This document shows, one piece after another, positions 1 to 8,283 of a stretch of 64,000 nt of DNA (its first letter is position 1; each line of letters starts with the position of its first letter). This DNA is from Thermus brockianus (GTDB taxonomy: Bacteria > Deinococcota > Deinococci > Deinococcales > Thermaceae), in the NCBI RefSeq assembly GCF_001880325.1, contig NZ_CP016313.1, positions 1 to 64,000 of the forward strand, in the 5' to 3' direction. The notes beneath the pieces were generated by a model that worked only from the letters and a program-made list of their open reading frames with translations, was not told the DNA's origin and did not search any database. A program made the translations under genes and the position numbers.

Positions 1-693
1 GACCTGATTCGGCAACGGAAAAACCCCACCCACCAGATGACGGAAAAGGGAAGGGCCATAGAGGAGGAAAGCTTCCGCCTGGTGGACCTCGAGGCAGGCC
101 CCCACGGCTTTTCCCCTTTGGAGTGGCCCCTCGTGCGCCGGATGATCCACGCCACCGCCGACTTTGAGTACAAGGAGATCACCCGCTTCAGCCCCGGGTC
201 CGTGGAAGCAGGCCTCCGCGCCCTCCAGGGAGGGGCCCGAATCTTGGTGGATGCCCGCATGATCGCCTGCGGTTTGAACCCCGAGCGCCTCAGGCTTTTC
301 GGGAATGAGGTGGTGGAGCTTCTTTCCCATCCCGAGGTGGTGGCGAGGGCCAAGGCCACGGGGGGCACCCGGGCGGAGGCGGCGGTGCGCTACGCCGAGG
401 AGAAAGGGCTTTTGGAAGGGGCCATCGTGGGCGTGGGCAACGCCCCCACCTTCCTCCTCGCCCTGGTGGAGGCGGTGAGGCGGGGAGCAAGGCCCGCCCT
501 GGTGCTCGGCATGCCCGTGGGCTTCGTAAACGTCCTGGAGGCCAAGCAGGCCCTGATGGAGGCCCCCGTCCCCTGGATCGTCACCGAGGGGCGGAAGGGT
601 GGGTCCACCCTGGTGGTGGCCGCCCTCCACGCCCTCCTGCGCCTGGCAGCGGACGGGGGCGTGGACACCTCGAGGGCTTACCGGGAGGGCTAG
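1..693 (+). CDS. cbiC: Precorrin-8X methylmutase CbiC (5' end outside window)
   Basis: Moves the methyl group from C-11 to C-12 of precorrin-8X (cobalt-precorrin-8 in the anaerobic route) to give hydrogenobyrinate or cobyrinate. The motif IHATADFEY around base 145 carries the catalytic histidine of the family, and the Gly-rich VGVGNAPTFL segment (about 430-460) is also typical. The frame is open from base 1 with no stop. The first internal ATG (37) has no Shine-Dalgarno sequence before it, and the residues upstream (ending NPTHQ) look like a natural N-terminus, so the true start is probably outside the window. The stop codon directly precedes the ATG of the next gene, so the two are translationally coupled. 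Confidence 0.93.
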   Translation, partial: DLIRQRKNPTHQMTEKGRAIEEESFRLVDLEAGPHGFSPLEWPLVRRMIHATADFEYKEITRFSPGSVEAGLRALQGGARILVDARMIACGLNPERLRLFGNEVVELLSHPEVVARAKATGGTRAEAAVRYAEEKGLLEGAIVGVGNAPTFLLALVEAVRRGARPALVLGMPVGFVNVLEAKQALMEAPVPWIVTEGRKGGSTLVVAALHALLRLAADGGVDTSRAYREG

Positions 694-1908
694 ATGGTCT
701 ACCTCATCGGCATGGGCGCCCGGGGACGAGAAGGGCTTAGCCTCCTTGCCCTGAAGCGGGTGGAGGAGGCCGAGGTCCTCATTGGGGGAACGAGGCACCT
801 CGCCCACTTCCCCGAGCACGGAGGGGAGAGGATCCCGGTGAAGGGCCCCCTGGAGGCCCTTTTGGACCTGGCAGAGGAGCGGGTCAGGGCGGGCAGGCGG
901 GTGGCCTTCCTGGCCTCGGGGGACCCCCTTTTCCACGGCATTGGCAGGCGGGTCCTGGAACGCTTCCCCGAGGCGGAGGTCCACCCCGCCCCCACCGCCT
1001 TCCAGGAGGCCTTCGCCCGCCTGAGGCGGCCGTGGGACGAGGCCCGCTTCTTCTCCCTCCACGGGAGGCCCCTGGGGGGCGTGCTCCTGGAGGTGGCCCT
1101 CTCCCCCCTCTCCGTGGTCTACACCGACCCCGAGAACACCCCCAACAAGGTGGCGGAGTCCCTCCTCGCCATGGGGGCAGGCCCCTTCCGGGCCCACGTG
1201 GCGGAAAGGCTCGGGGAGGCGGACGAGCGGGTGCGGAGCTTCCCAAGCCTGGAAGCCGTGGTCCAGGAGCGCTTCTTGGACCCCAATGTGCTTGTCCTCG
1301 AGGCCCAAGGCCCCCTCCCCCCCCGTCTAGGCTTCTTCCCCGATGAAACCTTTGAGCAGCGGATCCCCAAGCGGGGCCTCATCACCAAGCGAGAGGTGCG
1401 GCTTCTGGCCTTAGGCCTCCTCGCCCTTCCCCCAGACGGCGTCCTCTGGGACATCGGGGCAGGCACGGGGAGCGTGGGGATTGAGGCGGCAAGGCTCGCC
1501 CCGTGGGGACAGGTCTACGCCGTGGAGAAAAACCCCGAGTCCTGGCCCCACATAGAGGAGAACGCCCGCCGCTTCGGCGCCCACAACCTGGTCCTGGTGC
1601 GGGGAGAAGCTCCCGAGGCCCTCAAGGGTCTTCCCGCCCCCCATGCCGTCTTCGTGGGGGGAAGCGGGGGGGAGATGCGGGGAATCCTATCGGAAAGCCT
1701 GAAGGCCCTCCGGCCCGGCGGGAGGCTGGTGGTGGCGGCCATCACCCTAGAAAACCTCCTGGAGGCCTACGGCTTCTTCCGGGAGATGGGCCTGAAGGTG
1801 GAGGGCATACAGGTGCAGGCGAGCCGGGTGGTGCCCCTCGGACCCTACCGCCGCTTGGAGGCGCAGAACCCCACCACGTTGCTCGCGGCCACGAAGGAGG
1901 GCGCATGA
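694..1908 (+). CDS. cbiET: Fused precorrin-6Y methyltransferase CbiE-CbiT
   Basis: A 404-residue fusion. The N-terminal half (about 1-205) is a tetrapyrrole methylase (CbiE, C-5 methylation), opening with VYLIGMGARGREGLSLLALK and holding the SGDPLFHGIG motif. The C-terminal half (about 215-400) is a Rossmann methyltransferase (CbiT, C-15 methylation and C-12 decarboxylation) with the SAM-binding motif LWDIGAGTGSVGIEAA. This fused form corresponds to CobL of aerobic organisms; here it sits in a set with cbiG, cbiH and cbiX, which indicates the anaerobic, early-cobalt pathway. It starts at ATG directly after the cbiC stop and overlaps cbiL by four bases (ATGA). Confidence 0.95.
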   Translation: MVYLIGMGARGREGLSLLALKRVEEAEVLIGGTRHLAHFPEHGGERIPVKGPLEALLDLAEERVRAGRRVAFLASGDPLFHGIGRRVLERFPEAEVHPAPTAFQEAFARLRRPWDEARFFSLHGRPLGGVLLEVALSPLSVVYTDPENTPNKVAESLLAMGAGPFRAHVAERLGEADERVRSFPSLEAVVQERFLDPNVLVLEAQGPLPPRLGFFPDETFEQRIPKRGLITKREVRLLALGLLALPPDGVLWDIGAGTGSVGIEAARLAPWGQVYAVEKNPESWPHIEENARRFGAHNLVLVRGEAPEALKGLPAPHAVFVGGSGGEMRGILSESLKALRPGGRLVVAAITLENLLEAYGFFREMGLKVEGIQVQASRVVPLGPYRRLEAQNPTTLLAATKEGA

Positions 1909-2570
1909 AGCTCTACCTTCTCGGCGTGGGCCCTGGGGACCCCGAGCTCCTCACCCTAAAGGCCCTTCGGCTCATCCAGGGGCTTCCCGTCCTCTTCTAC
2001 CCCGAGGAGGAGGGGCGGGAGTCCCTGGCCCTGCGAGCGGCGAAGCCCCACATCCCCCCCGGCAAGCCCCTCCTGCCCCTACCCCTCTTCACGGGCCACG
2101 ATCCCCAAGCCCGGGAGAGGGCACGTAGGCAGGCGGCGGAGACCATCCGGGAAGCCCTCGCCCGCTATGGGGAAGGGGGCTACCTGGTCCTGGGGGACAG
2201 CCTCCTTTACGCCTCCCCTCTCAACCTCCTCCCCCACCTGTCGGGAGTAGAGGTGGAGGCTGTCCCGGGCATCAGTGCCCACCAGCTGGCGGCCTCCCGC
2301 GTCCTCCGGCCCATCGCCTTGGGGGAAGGAGGGTTTGCCGCGGTGACGGGGCTCAAGGGAGTGGACCCTAGCGGATTAGACCGCTTCCAAAGCGTCTTCG
2401 TCTACAAGGCCAAGGACCTGGTTGGCCTAAGGGAAGCCTTTCCCGAAAGGAAGGGCTTCGCCTTCCTGCGGCTTGGGATGGAAGGGGAAAGGATCTTGCC
2501 CCTGGAGAGGGCCTGCGAGGTGGAGAGGGACTACTGGACGCTGGTGGGCCTATGGCGGGAGGAAACATGA
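1905..2570 (+). CDS. cbiL: Precorrin-2 C20-methyltransferase CbiL
   Basis: A 221-residue SAM-dependent tetrapyrrole methylase that methylates C-20 of (cobalt-)precorrin-2. It begins LYLLGVGPGDPELLTLKA, the usual N-terminal loop of the family, followed by a GDSLLYASP motif and the VPGISAHQLAA segment. The frame is open far upstream, but the ATG at 1905, four bases inside the end of cbiET, gives the normal family length. Its own stop overlaps the cbiF start in the same way. CbiL is distinguished from CbiF and CbiH by the GxDSLxYA form of the motif; the assignment among paralogues is by similarity, not experiment. Confidence 0.9.
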   Translation: MKLYLLGVGPGDPELLTLKALRLIQGLPVLFYPEEEGRESLALRAAKPHIPPGKPLLPLPLFTGHDPQARERARRQAAETIREALARYGEGGYLVLGDSLLYASPLNLLPHLSGVEVEAVPGISAHQLAASRVLRPIALGEGGFAAVTGLKGVDPSGLDRFQSVFVYKAKDLVGLREAFPERKGFAFLRLGMEGERILPLERACEVERDYWTLVGLWREET

Positions 2571-3310
2571 GACCCGTGGTGCACGTGGTGGGCGGGGGGC
2601 CGGGGGACCCCGAGCTCCTCACGGTGAAGGGGGCCCGGCTCCTCCAGAAGGCCCGCCTCGTCCTTTTCACGGGAAGCCTCTTCCCCGAGGCGGTGCTTGG
2701 GGAGCTGGCACCCAAGGCCATCCTCCGGGACTCCAAGGGGATGGTCTTGGAGGAGATCGTCGCCCTCCTCGCCGAGGAAGCGCAGCGAGGCCCTGGGGTG
2801 GTACGGCTCCACTCGGGGGACCCAGGGCTTTACGGAACGCTTCTGGAGGAGAAGGAGGCCCTCGAGGGCCTGGGCGTGGAGGTGGAAGTGGTGCCGGGGG
2901 TCACCGCCGCCTTCGCCCTCGCCGCCCGGGCGGGCCTCGCCCTCACCGCCCCCGAGGTGGCCCAGGCGGTGGCCTTCACCCGGCTTGGGGTGCGCACCCC
3001 CATGCCGCCCGGCCAGGATCCCAAAGCCCTCGCCCGCCCCGGCCTCACCCTAGCGGTCTACCTCTCCGGCATGCACCCCAAAAGGCTCGCCCGGGACTTG
3101 CAGGAGGCGGGCCTGCCCGCGGACACCCCCGTCCTCTTTGGGCACAGGGTGGGGCAAGCGGGGGAGGAGGTAGGGCTCACGGACCTGTCGGGCCTCGCCC
3201 ACCTTCCCGCCCGGGACACCACCGTCTTCCTGGTGGGGGAGGCCCTGCGGGCGAGGGGGGTGCGGAGCCGGCTTTACGACCCGGACTTCCGGCACCGGTA
3301 CAGGAGGTGA
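2567..3310 (+). CDS. cbiF: Precorrin-4 C11-methyltransferase CbiF
   Basis: A 247-residue tetrapyrrole methylase that methylates C-11 of (cobalt-)precorrin-4. Motifs seen: VHVVGGGPGDPELLTVKGA at the N-terminus, RLHSGDPGLYG, and VPGVTAAFALAA; the TFxGSL-like TGSLFPEAVL segment is characteristic of CbiF/CobM. An in-frame ATG at 2552 is possible, but 2567 overlaps the cbiL stop as ATGA and fits the family N-terminus, so it is preferred. A two-base gap separates it from cbiH. Confidence 0.92.
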   Translation: MRPVVHVVGGGPGDPELLTVKGARLLQKARLVLFTGSLFPEAVLGELAPKAILRDSKGMVLEEIVALLAEEAQRGPGVVRLHSGDPGLYGTLLEEKEALEGLGVEVEVVPGVTAAFALAARAGLALTAPEVAQAVAFTRLGVRTPMPPGQDPKALARPGLTLAVYLSGMHPKRLARDLQEAGLPADTPVLFGHRVGQAGEEVGLTDLSGLAHLPARDTTVFLVGEALRARGVRSRLYDPDFRHRYRR

Positions 3311-3312
3311 AG

Positions 3313-4176
3313 ATGGGGGAACTCTACCTGGTGGGCATGGGTCCAGGCGACCTCCCCGGCCTCACCCTGAGGGCCAGGGAGGCCCTGGAAAAAGCAGAAG
3401 TGGTCATCGGCTACAGCACCTATATCAAGCTCCTGGAGGAGATGGGGCTCCTTGGGGGCAAGGAAGTGATGCGCAAGGGGATGACGGAGGAGCTGGACCG
3501 GGCGGAGGAGGCGCTGGAACGGGCCCTCGCCGGGCAACGGGTGGCCCTGGTCTCGGGAGGGGACCCCGGGATCTACGGCATGGCCGCCCCCGTGCTGGAG
3601 CTCATGGAGGAGCAAGGCTTCCGCCGCGCGGACGGGGGCATGGGGCTCCCGGGGCGCTTCGCCCTTGGGGAAAAGAGCCTGGTCCTCGAGGTCATCCCCG
3701 GGGTCACGGCGGCCAACGCCGTGGCGAGCCTCTTGGGAAGCCCCCTAAGCCACGACACCTGCCTCATCAGCCTCTCCGACCTCCTCACACCCTGGCCCCT
3801 CATTGAGCGGAGGCTCCACGCAGCAGGCATGGGGGATTTCGTGGTGGTCCTCTACAACCCCCAAAGCAAAAGGCGAGACTGGCAACTGCGGCGGAGCGCC
3901 GAGATCCTCCTCGCCTTCCGCCCCAAGGAAACCCCCGCCGCCCTGGTGAAGAGCGCCTACCGCAAGCGGCAGGAAGTGACCCTCACCACCCTGGAGGGCC
4001 TCCTCTCCGCCGAGGCGGGGATGCTCACCACGGTGGTCATCGGCAACCAACAGAGCCGCTTTTTTGAGGGAACCTTCCTCACCCCGAGGGGCTACGGGCT
4101 CAAGTACCACCTGGAAACAGGCGAGCCCTTTCCCGGGGAAACCCCGGGCCTCTCCCTAAGGAGGCGGGATGCCTGA
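3313..4176 (+). CDS. cbiH: Precorrin-3B C17-methyltransferase CbiH
   Basis: A 287-residue tetrapyrrole methylase that performs C-17 methylation and ring contraction. Motifs: LYLVGMGPGDLPGLTLRA, VVIGYSTYIKLL, LVSGGDPGIYGMA and VIPGVTAANAVASLLG. The YxxY and GGDPGIYGMA forms are typical of CbiH/CobJ. The start at 3313 follows a GGAGGTGA ribosome site formed at the end of cbiF. A loop near residues 100-120 (rich in Gly/Arg) is longer than in many relatives. It overlaps cbiG by eight bases. Confidence 0.92.
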   Translation: MGELYLVGMGPGDLPGLTLRAREALEKAEVVIGYSTYIKLLEEMGLLGGKEVMRKGMTEELDRAEEALERALAGQRVALVSGGDPGIYGMAAPVLELMEEQGFRRADGGMGLPGRFALGEKSLVLEVIPGVTAANAVASLLGSPLSHDTCLISLSDLLTPWPLIERRLHAAGMGDFVVVLYNPQSKRRDWQLRRSAEILLAFRPKETPAALVKSAYRKRQEVTLTTLEGLLSAEAGMLTTVVIGNQQSRFFEGTFLTPRGYGLKYHLETGEPFPGETPGLSLRRRDA

Positions 4177-5245
4177 GCTTGGCCCCTTAAGGCCCGAAAG
4201 GGTGGCGGTCTACACCCTGACCCTACCGGGGCTTAAGGTGGCGGAGGCCATCCACCGGGCCCTTCCCGGGAGCACCCTCTACGTGGCGGGGAAGTACCGG
4301 GGGCTCTTGGAGGCCCACTTCTTTGACGAGCCCATCCGCCAGCTCCTGGAACGCACCTGGCCCCTCCATGACGGACATGTTTTCGTCATGGCAGCGGGCA
4401 TCGTGCTGAGGGCCATCGCACCCCGCATCCTGGACAAGCGGGTGGACCCGGCGGTCCTAGTGGTGGACCTTAAGGGGCGCTACTTCATCCCCCTCCTCGC
4501 CGGCCACCTAGGCGGGGCCAACCCACTCGCCCGCTACCTGGCGGAGGCCCTAGGAGGAGAGGCCGTCCTCACCACGGGCACGGATAGCCTGGCCCTCCCC
4601 GCCCCCGATCTCCTGGCCAAGGCCCTTTCCGCCCGGGTTCCGGACTGGGAACCCCTTAAGGAGGTGTCTGCCCTTTTGGTGGACGGGAGGCCCGTGGGCT
4701 TTTACTCGGACTGCGTGGACCTAAGTCCCCTTGCCCGCTACCCCTCCTTGCGCATCCTCCCAAGCCCCCACCCCGAGGGGGTGGAGGCCATGGTCCTCTT
4801 CACGGTGAACAAACCCTTCCCCCTCCTCGTGCCTGCCCTCTTCGCCCATCCCCCGGCCCTGGTCCTGGGCCTCGGGTGCAACCGGGGAACCCCCTTGGAG
4901 GAGATCCGGCGGGAGGTCTTCCGCTTCCTCGAGGAGGGCGGGTTCGCCCGGGAGGCCCTGGCCCGGATTGCCACCGCTACCCTCAAGCAGGACGAGGCGG
5001 GGCTTCTGGCCTTTGCCGAGGAGATGGGGCTTCCCCTGGGCTTCCACCCCCCTGAGGTGCTCAACGCAAAGCCCATCCCCAACCCCTCGGAGGTGGTCTT
5101 CCGGCACACGGGGCTCTACGGGGTGGCGGAGGCGGCCGTCCTTGCGGAAGGGGCAAGGCTGATCGTGGAGAAGACCAAGCGGGGCAACCTCACCCTAGCC
5201 CTCGGAGTCCTGACCCTGGCCCTTCCGGAGGAGGCCTTGCCGTGA
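4169..5245 (+). CDS. cbiG: Cobalt-precorrin-5A hydrolase CbiG
   Basis: A 358-residue protein that opens the delta-lactone of cobalt-precorrin-5A and releases acetaldehyde, a step specific to the anaerobic route. The N-terminal part contains HVFVMAAGIVLRAIAP and VVDLKGRYFIPLLAGHLGGAN, and the C-terminal part LVLGLGCNRGTPLEEI with the GVAEAAVLAEGARLIVEK ending, all typical of CbiG. Its presence supports early cobalt insertion by the neighbouring cbiX. Translationally coupled at both ends (8 bp overlap with cbiH, 4 bp with cbiX). Confidence 0.93.
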   Translation: MPELGPLRPERVAVYTLTLPGLKVAEAIHRALPGSTLYVAGKYRGLLEAHFFDEPIRQLLERTWPLHDGHVFVMAAGIVLRAIAPRILDKRVDPAVLVVDLKGRYFIPLLAGHLGGANPLARYLAEALGGEAVLTTGTDSLALPAPDLLAKALSARVPDWEPLKEVSALLVDGRPVGFYSDCVDLSPLARYPSLRILPSPHPEGVEAMVLFTVNKPFPLLVPALFAHPPALVLGLGCNRGTPLEEIRREVFRFLEEGGFAREALARIATATLKQDEAGLLAFAEEMGLPLGFHPPEVLNAKPIPNPSEVVFRHTGLYGVAEAAVLAEGARLIVEKTKRGNLTLALGVLTLALPEEALP

Positions 5246-6345
5246 TCCTCCTCGTGGCCCATGGCTCCCCCGACCCCCGGGCCCAAGCCCTGGCCCAGGG
5301 CCTTCGCAAGGGGCTCGCCCGGCGGCTCGGGGTGGAGGTACTTTTGGGCTTCATTGAGCACCAGCGGCCTACCCTCCTTGAGAGCGCCCTGGCCTTGGGG
5401 GAGAGAGGGGGCGGGGTAGTCCTCCCCCTCCTCCTCCTTGGGGCGGGGCACCTCAAGGCCGACCTCCCCTTAGCCCTGGAGGCGGCCCAGGTCCGCTACC
5501 CAGAAGCCCGCTTCCTCCTGGCCCGCCCCTTGGGGACCCATCCCGCCCTGGTGGGGTTGTGGGCAGAGCGCTTGCGGCGGCGGGGAGCTGGGGCGGAGGA
5601 TGGGGCCATCCTGGTCCTCCGGGGGGGCACGGATCCCGGGGCCAACGCGGAAGGGGCCGCCCTGGCACGGCTTCTGGAGGAACGTGCCGGTCTTCCCGTG
5701 GTCCCCGCCTACGCCACCAAGGCCCGCCCCACCCCCAAGGAGGCGCTCCTGCGCCTCGCCGGGCTTAGGCCGAAGCGGGTCTTCCTTCTCCCCCACCTTT
5801 TCTTCCGCGGGGTGGTGGAGGAGAGGCTCCTTGGCCGGGTCCAGGGGCTTTCCCTGGAAGTCCTACCCCCCCTTATGGGCCATCCCGCTCTCCTCGAGGC
5901 CCTGGCGGACCGCTACCGGGAGGCCTTGGAAGGGGGCCACGCCCCCTGCGACACCTGCCGGTTCCGCTTCCCCATAGGCCGCTTTGCCCCCCGGCGGGAA
6001 GCCCAGATTGCGGGCCTTCGTGCCCTTCGCCATGCCCTCTTCGCCCCGGGACGCCACCCCCACGGACCTTTCACCCACCTCCTCCTCTGCACGGGGGAAG
6101 CCTGCCGGGAGGGCGGGGCTTTGGCCTTCCTCCGCGCCCTAGAGGAGGGGCTAAGGGACCTGGCCCCCCTGGTCCAGCTCACCCCCACCCCCTGCCTCGG
6201 GCGGTGCGGGAAGGGGCCCATCCTCGTGGCCTATCCCGAAGGGGTCGTCTACGGAGGGCTCGGGCCAGGGGACGTACTCCCCCTACGGAGGACCCACCTG
6301 GAAGGGGGGGAGGTTTTCGCTCCCAGACTCTTGGAGGTGATCTAG
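5242..6345 (+). CDS. cbiX: Sirohydrochlorin cobaltochelatase CbiX with C-terminal 2Fe-2S ferredoxin domain
   Basis: Inserts cobalt into sirohydrochlorin. Two CbiX repeats fill residues 1 to about 225: the first has LLVAHGSPD and GAGHLKADLPLAL, the second LRGGTDPGANAEG and LLPHLFFRGVVEERL, so this is the long duplicated form. A Cys pair (CDTC) follows at about 233, and residues about 265-367 form a thioredoxin-like 2Fe-2S ferredoxin domain with CTGEAC and TPCLGRCGKGP. Such C-terminal ferredoxin domains are known in some long CbiX proteins; its role may be redox. Starts GTG at 5242 overlapping the cbiG stop. Confidence 0.93.
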   Translation: MILLVAHGSPDPRAQALAQGLRKGLARRLGVEVLLGFIEHQRPTLLESALALGERGGGVVLPLLLLGAGHLKADLPLALEAAQVRYPEARFLLARPLGTHPALVGLWAERLRRRGAGAEDGAILVLRGGTDPGANAEGAALARLLEERAGLPVVPAYATKARPTPKEALLRLAGLRPKRVFLLPHLFFRGVVEERLLGRVQGLSLEVLPPLMGHPALLEALADRYREALEGGHAPCDTCRFRFPIGRFAPRREAQIAGLRALRHALFAPGRHPHGPFTHLLLCTGEACREGGALAFLRALEEGLRDLAPLVQLTPTPCLGRCGKGPILVAYPEGVVYGGLGPGDVLPLRRTHLEGGEVFAPRLLEVI

Positions 6346-6711
6346 ATGGCATGCCATGAGCTCTCGGCCCTTAGGATTGCTTTGGGAGAACTTTTGGAGA
6401 AGGATGCGCATGACCTCGCCCACGAACGGGAGGAGCTCGCCCCCGTCCTAGAGGGGCGGCCCGAAATCCGGCGCCTCTCCGAGGCCAAGACCCTCCCCGC
6501 CATGGAGGCGGCCCTCCGGGAGGCCCTCCTCCACCTGGAGGAGCAGGCCGCCCGGGCGCCCGAAGAACCCTACTGGCGCGGCCTCCTCCTCACGGCAGAG
6601 GCCGCCCTAAGCCGCCTCCAGGCCATGAGGCGGGAGATGGAGGCCCTTTACGGGGACCTGGACGCCCTCCACCACCGCCTCCATCGCCTCTTCCCGAGAA
6701 AGCGAGGATGA
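6346..6711 (+). CDS. Small helical protein of the cobalamin cluster, DUF3209-like
   Basis: A 121-residue protein, mostly charged and helical, beginning ACHELSALRIALGELL. The start and the MxCxEL opening recall the DUF3209 family that is found beside cbiX in cobalamin clusters of other prokaryotes; that assignment is from memory and needs a profile search. The single N-terminal Cys-His pair (C3, H4) could bind a metal or a cluster. It lies between cbiX and cobA with no gap upstream and a four-base overlap downstream, so it is almost certainly part of the pathway. Function unknown. Confidence 0.75.
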   Translation: MACHELSALRIALGELLEKDAHDLAHEREELAPVLEGRPEIRRLSEAKTLPAMEAALREALLHLEEQAARAPEEPYWRGLLLTAEAALSRLQAMRREMEALYGDLDALHHRLHRLFPRKRG

Positions 6712-7397
6712 GGGGCAAGGTCTACCTAGTGGGAGCGGGGTTTGGGGGGCCCGAGCACCTCACCCTGAAAGCGCTCAGGGTCCTGGAGGCGGCGGAGGTG
6801 GTCCTTCACGACCGCCTAGTCCACCCCGGGGTCCTGGCCTTGGCCAAGGGGGAGAAGGTCTTCGTGGGCAAGGAGGGTTATGGGGAAAGGACCTCCCAGG
6901 AAGCCATCACCGAAAGGCTCGTCGCCCTGGCGCGGGAGGGGAAGGTGGTGGCGCGGCTCAAGGGAGGGGACCCCATGGTCTTCGGTCGGGGCGGGGAGGA
7001 GGCCCTGGCCCTGAAGCGGGCGGGTATCCCCTTTGAGGTGGTCCCCGGCGTCACGAGCGCCGTGGGGGCCCTGAGCGCCCTGGGCTTTCCCCTCACCTTC
7101 CGTGGCCTTTCCCGAAGCTTCGCCGTGGCCACGGGACACGACCCCCGCCTGCCCCTCCCCCTGGCGGATACCCTGGTCCTCCTCATGCCCCTCCATGCCC
7201 TTGAAGGCCTAAAGGCAAGGCTCTTGGAGCGGTATCCCCCCGACACGCCCCTCGCCCTCCTGGCCCGGGTAGGTTGGCCGGGCGAAGAGGTGCGGCTCGG
7301 CCGGGTCCGGGACCTGCCGGGCCTTGGAGCGGGCCTCCCCTCGCCGGTCCTCCTGGTGGTGGGGGAGGTGGTGGGGCTTTACGAGGAGTTGCGGTGA
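6708..7397 (+). CDS. cobA: Uroporphyrinogen-III C-methyltransferase CobA
   Basis: A 229-residue SUMT that methylates uroporphyrinogen III at C-2 and C-7 to give precorrin-2, the entry step to cobalamin and siroheme. Motifs: [50 protein letters not shown] and [12 protein letters not shown]. The common GPGDP loop is GFGGPE here, a conservative departure. It lacks a fused CysG or HemD domain. It overlaps both the upstream small gene and cbiB by four bases. Confidence 0.94.
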   Translation: MRGKVYLVGAGFGGPEHLTLKALRVLEAAEVVLHDRLVHPGVLALAKGEKVFVGKEGYGERTSQEAITERLVALAREGKVVARLKGGDPMVFGRGGEEALALKRAGIPFEVVPGVTSAVGALSALGFPLTFRGLSRSFAVATGHDPRLPLPLADTLVLLMPLHALEGLKARLLERYPPDTPLALLARVGWPGEEVRLGRVRDLPGLGAGLPSPVLLVVGEVVGLYEELR

Positions 7398-8248
7398 GCC
7401 TCCTCCTCGCCCTCCTCCTGGACGCCCTCCTGGGCGAGCCCCCCGCCCGGCTCCACCCCGTGGTCTGGATGGGGCGGTACCTGGCGTGGGCCTGGGGGCG
7501 GGTGCGGGGGTTCGGGTCCGGTGCCTTCTACTGGACCTTGGGCGCCCTCCTCTTCACCCTCCCCGCCCTCCTCCTGGACCTCCTCCTCCGCCCCCTGGCC
7601 TGGGGAGGGCTCCTCCTTGGCCTCCTCCTCAAACCCCTTTTCAGCCTGCGCATGCTCCTCGCCGAGGTGGCGGGGGTGGAGAGGGCCCTAGGGGAGGGCC
7701 TAGGGGAAGCGCGGAAGCGGCTATCCGGGCTGGTGAGCCGAAGGACGGGGGACCTTTCCGAGGAGGAGGTGCGGGAGGCGGCCCTGGAAACCCTGGCGGA
7801 AAACCTCTCCGATAGCCTCGTCGCCCCCCTCCTCTACTACGCCCTCTTCGGGCTTGGCGGGGCCGCCCTCTACCGCTACGCCAACACCGCCGACGCCATG
7901 TGGGGCTACCCCGAGCACGGGGCGCGGGGCGCCTTCGCCGCCCGGGCGGACGACCTCCTCAACCTCCTCCCCGCCCGCCTCACGGGCCTCCTCCTCTGCC
8001 CCCCGAGGCTTTGGGGAAGGCTTTGGGAAGAGGCCCGCAAAACCCCCTCCCCCAACGCCGGCTTCCCCATGGCCGCCTTAGCCCTCGCCCTGGGGGTCCG
8101 CCTCAGGAAGCGCGGAGCCTACGCCCTGAACCCCGACGCCCCCTCCCCAACCCCCCGCCACCTCTCCGCGGGGCTTCGCCGCGTGGGGCTTCTCGGGTAT
8201 GGGGTGGGGGTGGCCCTGGGGGTGGCGCTCCACCTCCTCGGCCGGTAG
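7394..8248 (+). CDS. cbiB: Adenosylcobinamide-phosphate synthase CbiB
   Basis: A 284-residue integral membrane protein that attaches (R)-1-aminopropan-2-ol O-phosphate to adenosylcobyric acid. Seen: [24 protein letters not shown] at the N-terminus, several hydrophobic segments (about 50-85 and near the C-terminus), the [37 protein letters not shown] block split over residues 130-175, and [15 protein letters not shown]. All are family hallmarks. The GTG at 7394 overlaps the cobA stop and gives the usual N-terminus. Confidence 0.93.
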   Translation: MSLLLALLLDALLGEPPARLHPVVWMGRYLAWAWGRVRGFGSGAFYWTLGALLFTLPALLLDLLLRPLAWGGLLLGLLLKPLFSLRMLLAEVAGVERALGEGLGEARKRLSGLVSRRTGDLSEEEVREAALETLAENLSDSLVAPLLYYALFGLGGAALYRYANTADAMWGYPEHGARGAFAARADDLLNLLPARLTGLLLCPPRLWGRLWEEARKTPSPNAGFPMAALALALGVRLRKRGAYALNPDAPSPTPRHLSAGLRRVGLLGYGVGVALGVALHLLGR

Positions 8249-8283
8249 GCTGGGCCAAGGTCTTGGGAGGGAGGATACCTATC

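Noticed and set aside
1-36. Separate upstream gene ending before cbiC
   Set aside because: The frame is open into cbiC and reads sensibly as its N-terminus; there is no stop codon between.
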